A DNA stretch of 5,781 bases, taken from assembly GCA_905236595.1 (NCBI GenBank), contig CAJORE010000180.1:1-5781 (forward strand), read 5' to 3'. The position numbers were made by a program, and so were the translations under genes. The notes under the pieces are model-generated. The model had not been told where the DNA came from, made no database searches, and saw nothing but the letters and a program-made list of their open reading frames with translations. The stretch is from an uncultured Selenomonadaceae bacterium (lineage in GTDB: Bacteria > Bacillota > Negativicutes > Selenomonadales > Selenomonadaceae). Of this stretch, positions 3,815 through 5,781 are shown one piece after another (the stretch's first letter is position 1; each line of letters opens with the position of its first letter).

Positions 3815-5781
3815 ATGAACCACCAATGTAGCAACCGGCAAAAATTACTCGCGCAACTTCTCGCCCTTTATTTTCTGTGCGGCGCCTTGCCGACGGCCAA
3901 CGCCCTGCCGACAATAGCCGCCGGCGACAACGTCCGTTCGGTTGGCGTTAATATCGGCCTTGGCGACGGCAACACCATGAATATTGCGGCCAATGAAGCC
4001 CACAATTTCATAAAGTGGCAGGATTTTTCCGTGGCGCAAACCGAACGGGTAATCTTTGACGACAAAAATTATTTGAATTATGTGGTCGGCCAAAACACTT
4101 CCTATATAAACGGCTCCATAACCGGCGGCGGCAACATTTGGCTCATAAATCCCGCCGGGATCGTATTCGGCAGGGGCGCCCGCGTTGACGTCGGCAATCT
4201 GCACGTCTCCGGGCGCAAACTCACCGCCGACGATTTCGCCGCCTTTGCGCAAAACGGGACACTCGCCGTTTTCGGCACGGCCGATAGCGGCAATTTAACC
4301 GGCGACATTGTAAACATGGGTACGCTCCGCGCCGCCCAAATCTCCGTTGAAGGCAACGATGTGATAATTGCCGCGCCGAATAAAATAACAAGCGACGACC
4401 AAGCGAAGGTTTATGCCGTCGGCGCCATAAACGTCGGTTACGCCGTAAGCGACGAACCTTTGACCGAACGCAACGACGATTATTACCGAAACGCCGCTTT
4501 GCCGACCATCGACAACATCGAATTTTTCAACAAACCGATTAACGAACAAACGTCACCGGCCAAAGTTAATTATTTTGCCCATGTGCGAAACTATGCGGAA
4601 CTGAGCAGCATAAACGGCAACAAGGACAACGCCGCAAACGTCGTCGGCAATTATATGCTTACGGAAGATATAAACATTGACGGCGATGCCCCCGCCTTTG
4701 ACCCCATCGGCAGTTTCGACGGCAATTCGGTCGCCGCCTTTAACGGCAATTTCTTCGGCATGGGACACACAATTACGGGGCTTAGAATCGACAGCAATAA
4801 TTTGACCCATGTGGGAATGTTTACCGAAATCGGCGCTGCGGCGACGGTGCGCGATTTTACCCTTGACGGCGGCAGCGTCAAAGCAACATTGACCGGCGGC
4901 AATCTTTTTGTCGGCGCGGTGGCGGGGCAAATTAACGATAGGAATGACACCTGCGGCAAACTGACGGGCGTCACCAACGAAAACACCGTCACGGCAACGC
5001 ACGGCGGCAACAGCGCCTTATACGTTGGAGGGCTTGCCGGTCTTGCCAAGGGCAAAATATTAACGAGCCAAAATCGCCAAAGCGTCACGGGCAACGCCGC
5101 CAACGCTTATGTCGGCGGCATAGCCGGCGGCATAACGGGCGCGGCCTTTAGCGACGGCGTGACACTCGAAAATGTGTACAACGGCGGGCAAATAACCTCA
5201 ACCGCCGACGGTGGCGGCATAATCGGCCGCATATACGCCAATTCGACAACGGTTACCATAAGCAATGCGGTAAATGCAGGTTCCGTAACCGGCATCGCCG
5301 ACAATGTCGGCGGCATTGTCGGTTATTTGAGCGCGGCATCCAAAAACAAGACCCCGAAGCTTAATTTGAACACCGTCTTTAACTTTGGCGCATTAAACGG
5401 CGCAACCAATATCGGCGGCATAATCGGCGGCCAAGGTGCCGGGGCAACTGCCGGCAAAATAACCGGCGCCGACACCGCCTATTACACAACGACGGATAAA
5501 GACGGCATCGCTCTGTACGAAGCCGCCGCTTTGAGCAACACCATCGGTACCGCGGCAGATTATGCCACGCTTATTGGTACCGCCGCCAATCTTTTCGCCG
5601 CCGCGCCGCAAACGTGGAGCGTGAACCAACCCGCCACACCGCCGCAGTTATCGCGCCCGGAAAAATTGCGCGAGATGTTGCTTCCCGCCGTAACGCCCGC
5701 TGACAACGAACCCGGCGACAATGACGGCGACGAATCGGGCAACGACGCTTACGGCGACAACAACGACGGCGGCATATCCCC
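3815..5781 (+). CDS. Filamentous-haemagglutinin-like TPS exoprotein with GLUG repeats (3' end cut)
   Basis: This is a large secreted or surface adhesin of the two-partner (type Vb) pathway; 655 codons are seen and the frame is still open at the window edge. A signal peptide covers residues 1-30 (K/R at 8-10, hydrophobic L/A/Y/F core, cleavage after A-N-A). The TPS/haemagglutination-activity domain follows (about 31-210), with FIKWQDFSV (65-73), YLNYVVG (86-92) and the hallmark NIWLINPAGIVFG (107-119). Residues 251-326 form a GLUG-type lead-in (GNYMLTEDINIDG, then the FNGNFFGMGHTITGLRI motif). Seven GLUG-like cores follow at about 333, 366, 404, 433, 466, 498 and 533, predicting a beta-solenoid. 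A D/N/G-rich acidic tract starts near 629. GGAGG (3802-3806) is 8 nt before the chosen ATG; an ATG at 3809 is an alternative. No TpsB transporter gene is visible. Ile ATA use is high (20 of 45). The adhesion target is unknown. Confidence 0.93.
   Translation, partial: MNHQCSNRQKLLAQLLALYFLCGALPTANALPTIAAGDNVRSVGVNIGLGDGNTMNIAANEAHNFIKWQDFSVAQTERVIFDDKNYLNYVVGQNTSYINGSITGGGNIWLINPAGIVFGRGARVDVGNLHVSGRKLTADDFAAFAQNGTLAVFGTADSGNLTGDIVNMGTLRAAQISVEGNDVIIAAPNKITSDDQAKVYAVGAINVGYAVSDEPLTERNDDYYRNAALPTIDNIEFFNKPINEQTSPAKVNYFAHVRNYAELSSINGNKDNAANVVGNYMLTEDINIDGDAPAFDPIGSFDGNSVAAFNGNFFGMGHTITGLRIDSNNLTHVGMFTEIGAAATVRDFTLDGGSVKATLTGGNLFVGAVAGQINDRNDTCGKLTGVTNENTVTATHGGNSALYVGGLAGLAKGKILTSQNRQSVTGNAANAYVGGIAGGITGAAFSDGVTLENVYNGGQITSTADGGGIIGRIYANSTTVTISNAVNAGSVTGIADNVGGIVGYLSAASKNKTPKLNLNTVFNFGALNGATNIGGIIGGQGAGATAGKITGADTAYYTTTDKDGIALYEAAALSNTIGTAADYATLIGTAANLFAAAPQTWSVNQPATPPQLSRPEKLREMLLPAVTPADNEPGDNDGDESGNDAYGDNNDGGIS
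4811..5431 (+). repeat. Seven degenerate GLUG-like repeat cores within the exoprotein
   Basis: Cores of the form V/I-G-G-I-x-G start at nt 4811 (VGMFTEIG), 4910 (VGAVAGQ), 5024 (VGGLAGL), 5111 (VGGIAGG), 5210 (GGGIIGR), 5306 (VGGIVGY) and 5411 (IGGIIGG). Spacings are 33, 38, 29, 33, 32 and 35 residues. At DNA level only the core is alike (GGCGGCAT-A/T), so this is an old, diverged repeat rather than a recent tandem duplication. Each unit often carries N-x-G or N-A/F-G-x-(I/V/L) before the core (YNGGQI, VNAGSV, FNFGAL), as in GLUG proteins. Confidence 0.8.

Noticed and set aside
3815..3904. Lipoprotein signal for the exoprotein (Cys at residue 22)
   Set aside because: The residues before Cys (Y-F-L) do not fit the lipobox, while an A-N-A signal-peptidase I site at residue 30 fits the usual TPS exoprotein layout.
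3845..5742. Chain of minus-strand frames opposite the adhesin gene
   Set aside because: They are explained by the repeated GGC/GCC/AAC codons of the adhesin read backwards; the plus frame has signal peptide and domain motifs.

Overview
The window looks like a chromosomal piece of a bacterium with an outer membrane. The best guess is a Negativicutes-type (Selenomonadales/Veillonellales-like) member of the Firmicutes. This rests on a clostridia-like proB-proA pair lying beside a large two-partner-secretion (TPS) exoprotein whose N-terminal domain resembles the filamentous-haemagglutinin-like proteins common in that class. The lineage call comes from remembered family resemblance, not from a database search, and is moderate at best.

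Left part (about 1-3330, all on the minus strand, read right to left): a compact operon. A 196-residue protein of unknown function with a helix-turn-helix segment comes first. It is followed by proB (glutamate 5-kinase) and proA (glutamate-5-semialdehyde dehydrogenase), the first two steps of proline synthesis from glutamate. Then comes a probable 48-residue single-span membrane protein, and possibly the first codons of another gene at the left edge. No terminator is visible between these genes.

Middle (3331-3808): a divergent control region. The operon has a sigma70-like promoter on the minus strand and a leader of roughly 100 nt that can fold through a 10-bp inverted repeat. On the plus strand a strong extended -10 promoter drives tRNA-Arg(CCU), which ends in a clear intrinsic terminator. 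After it comes a separate leader with a perfect TATAAT, an inverted repeat beside it, and a hairpin that partly buries the Shine-Dalgarno of the next gene.

Right part (3815 to the window end, plus strand): a large exported adhesin-like protein, cut by the window. It has a signal peptide, a TPS/haemagglutination-activity domain, seven GLUG-like repeat cores and an acidic Asp/Asn/Gly-rich tail. It uses AUA for isoleucine far more than proA does. Its outer-membrane TpsB transporter is not in the window.

The two halves do not obviously work together: a housekeeping proline operon and a tRNA sit next to an accessory surface protein. I do not see a clearly new multi-gene system. The most unusual items are the possible RNA control elements (operon leader and adhesin ribosome-site hairpin), the uncharacterised DNA-binding-like gene heading the proline operon, and the repeat-rich adhesin.
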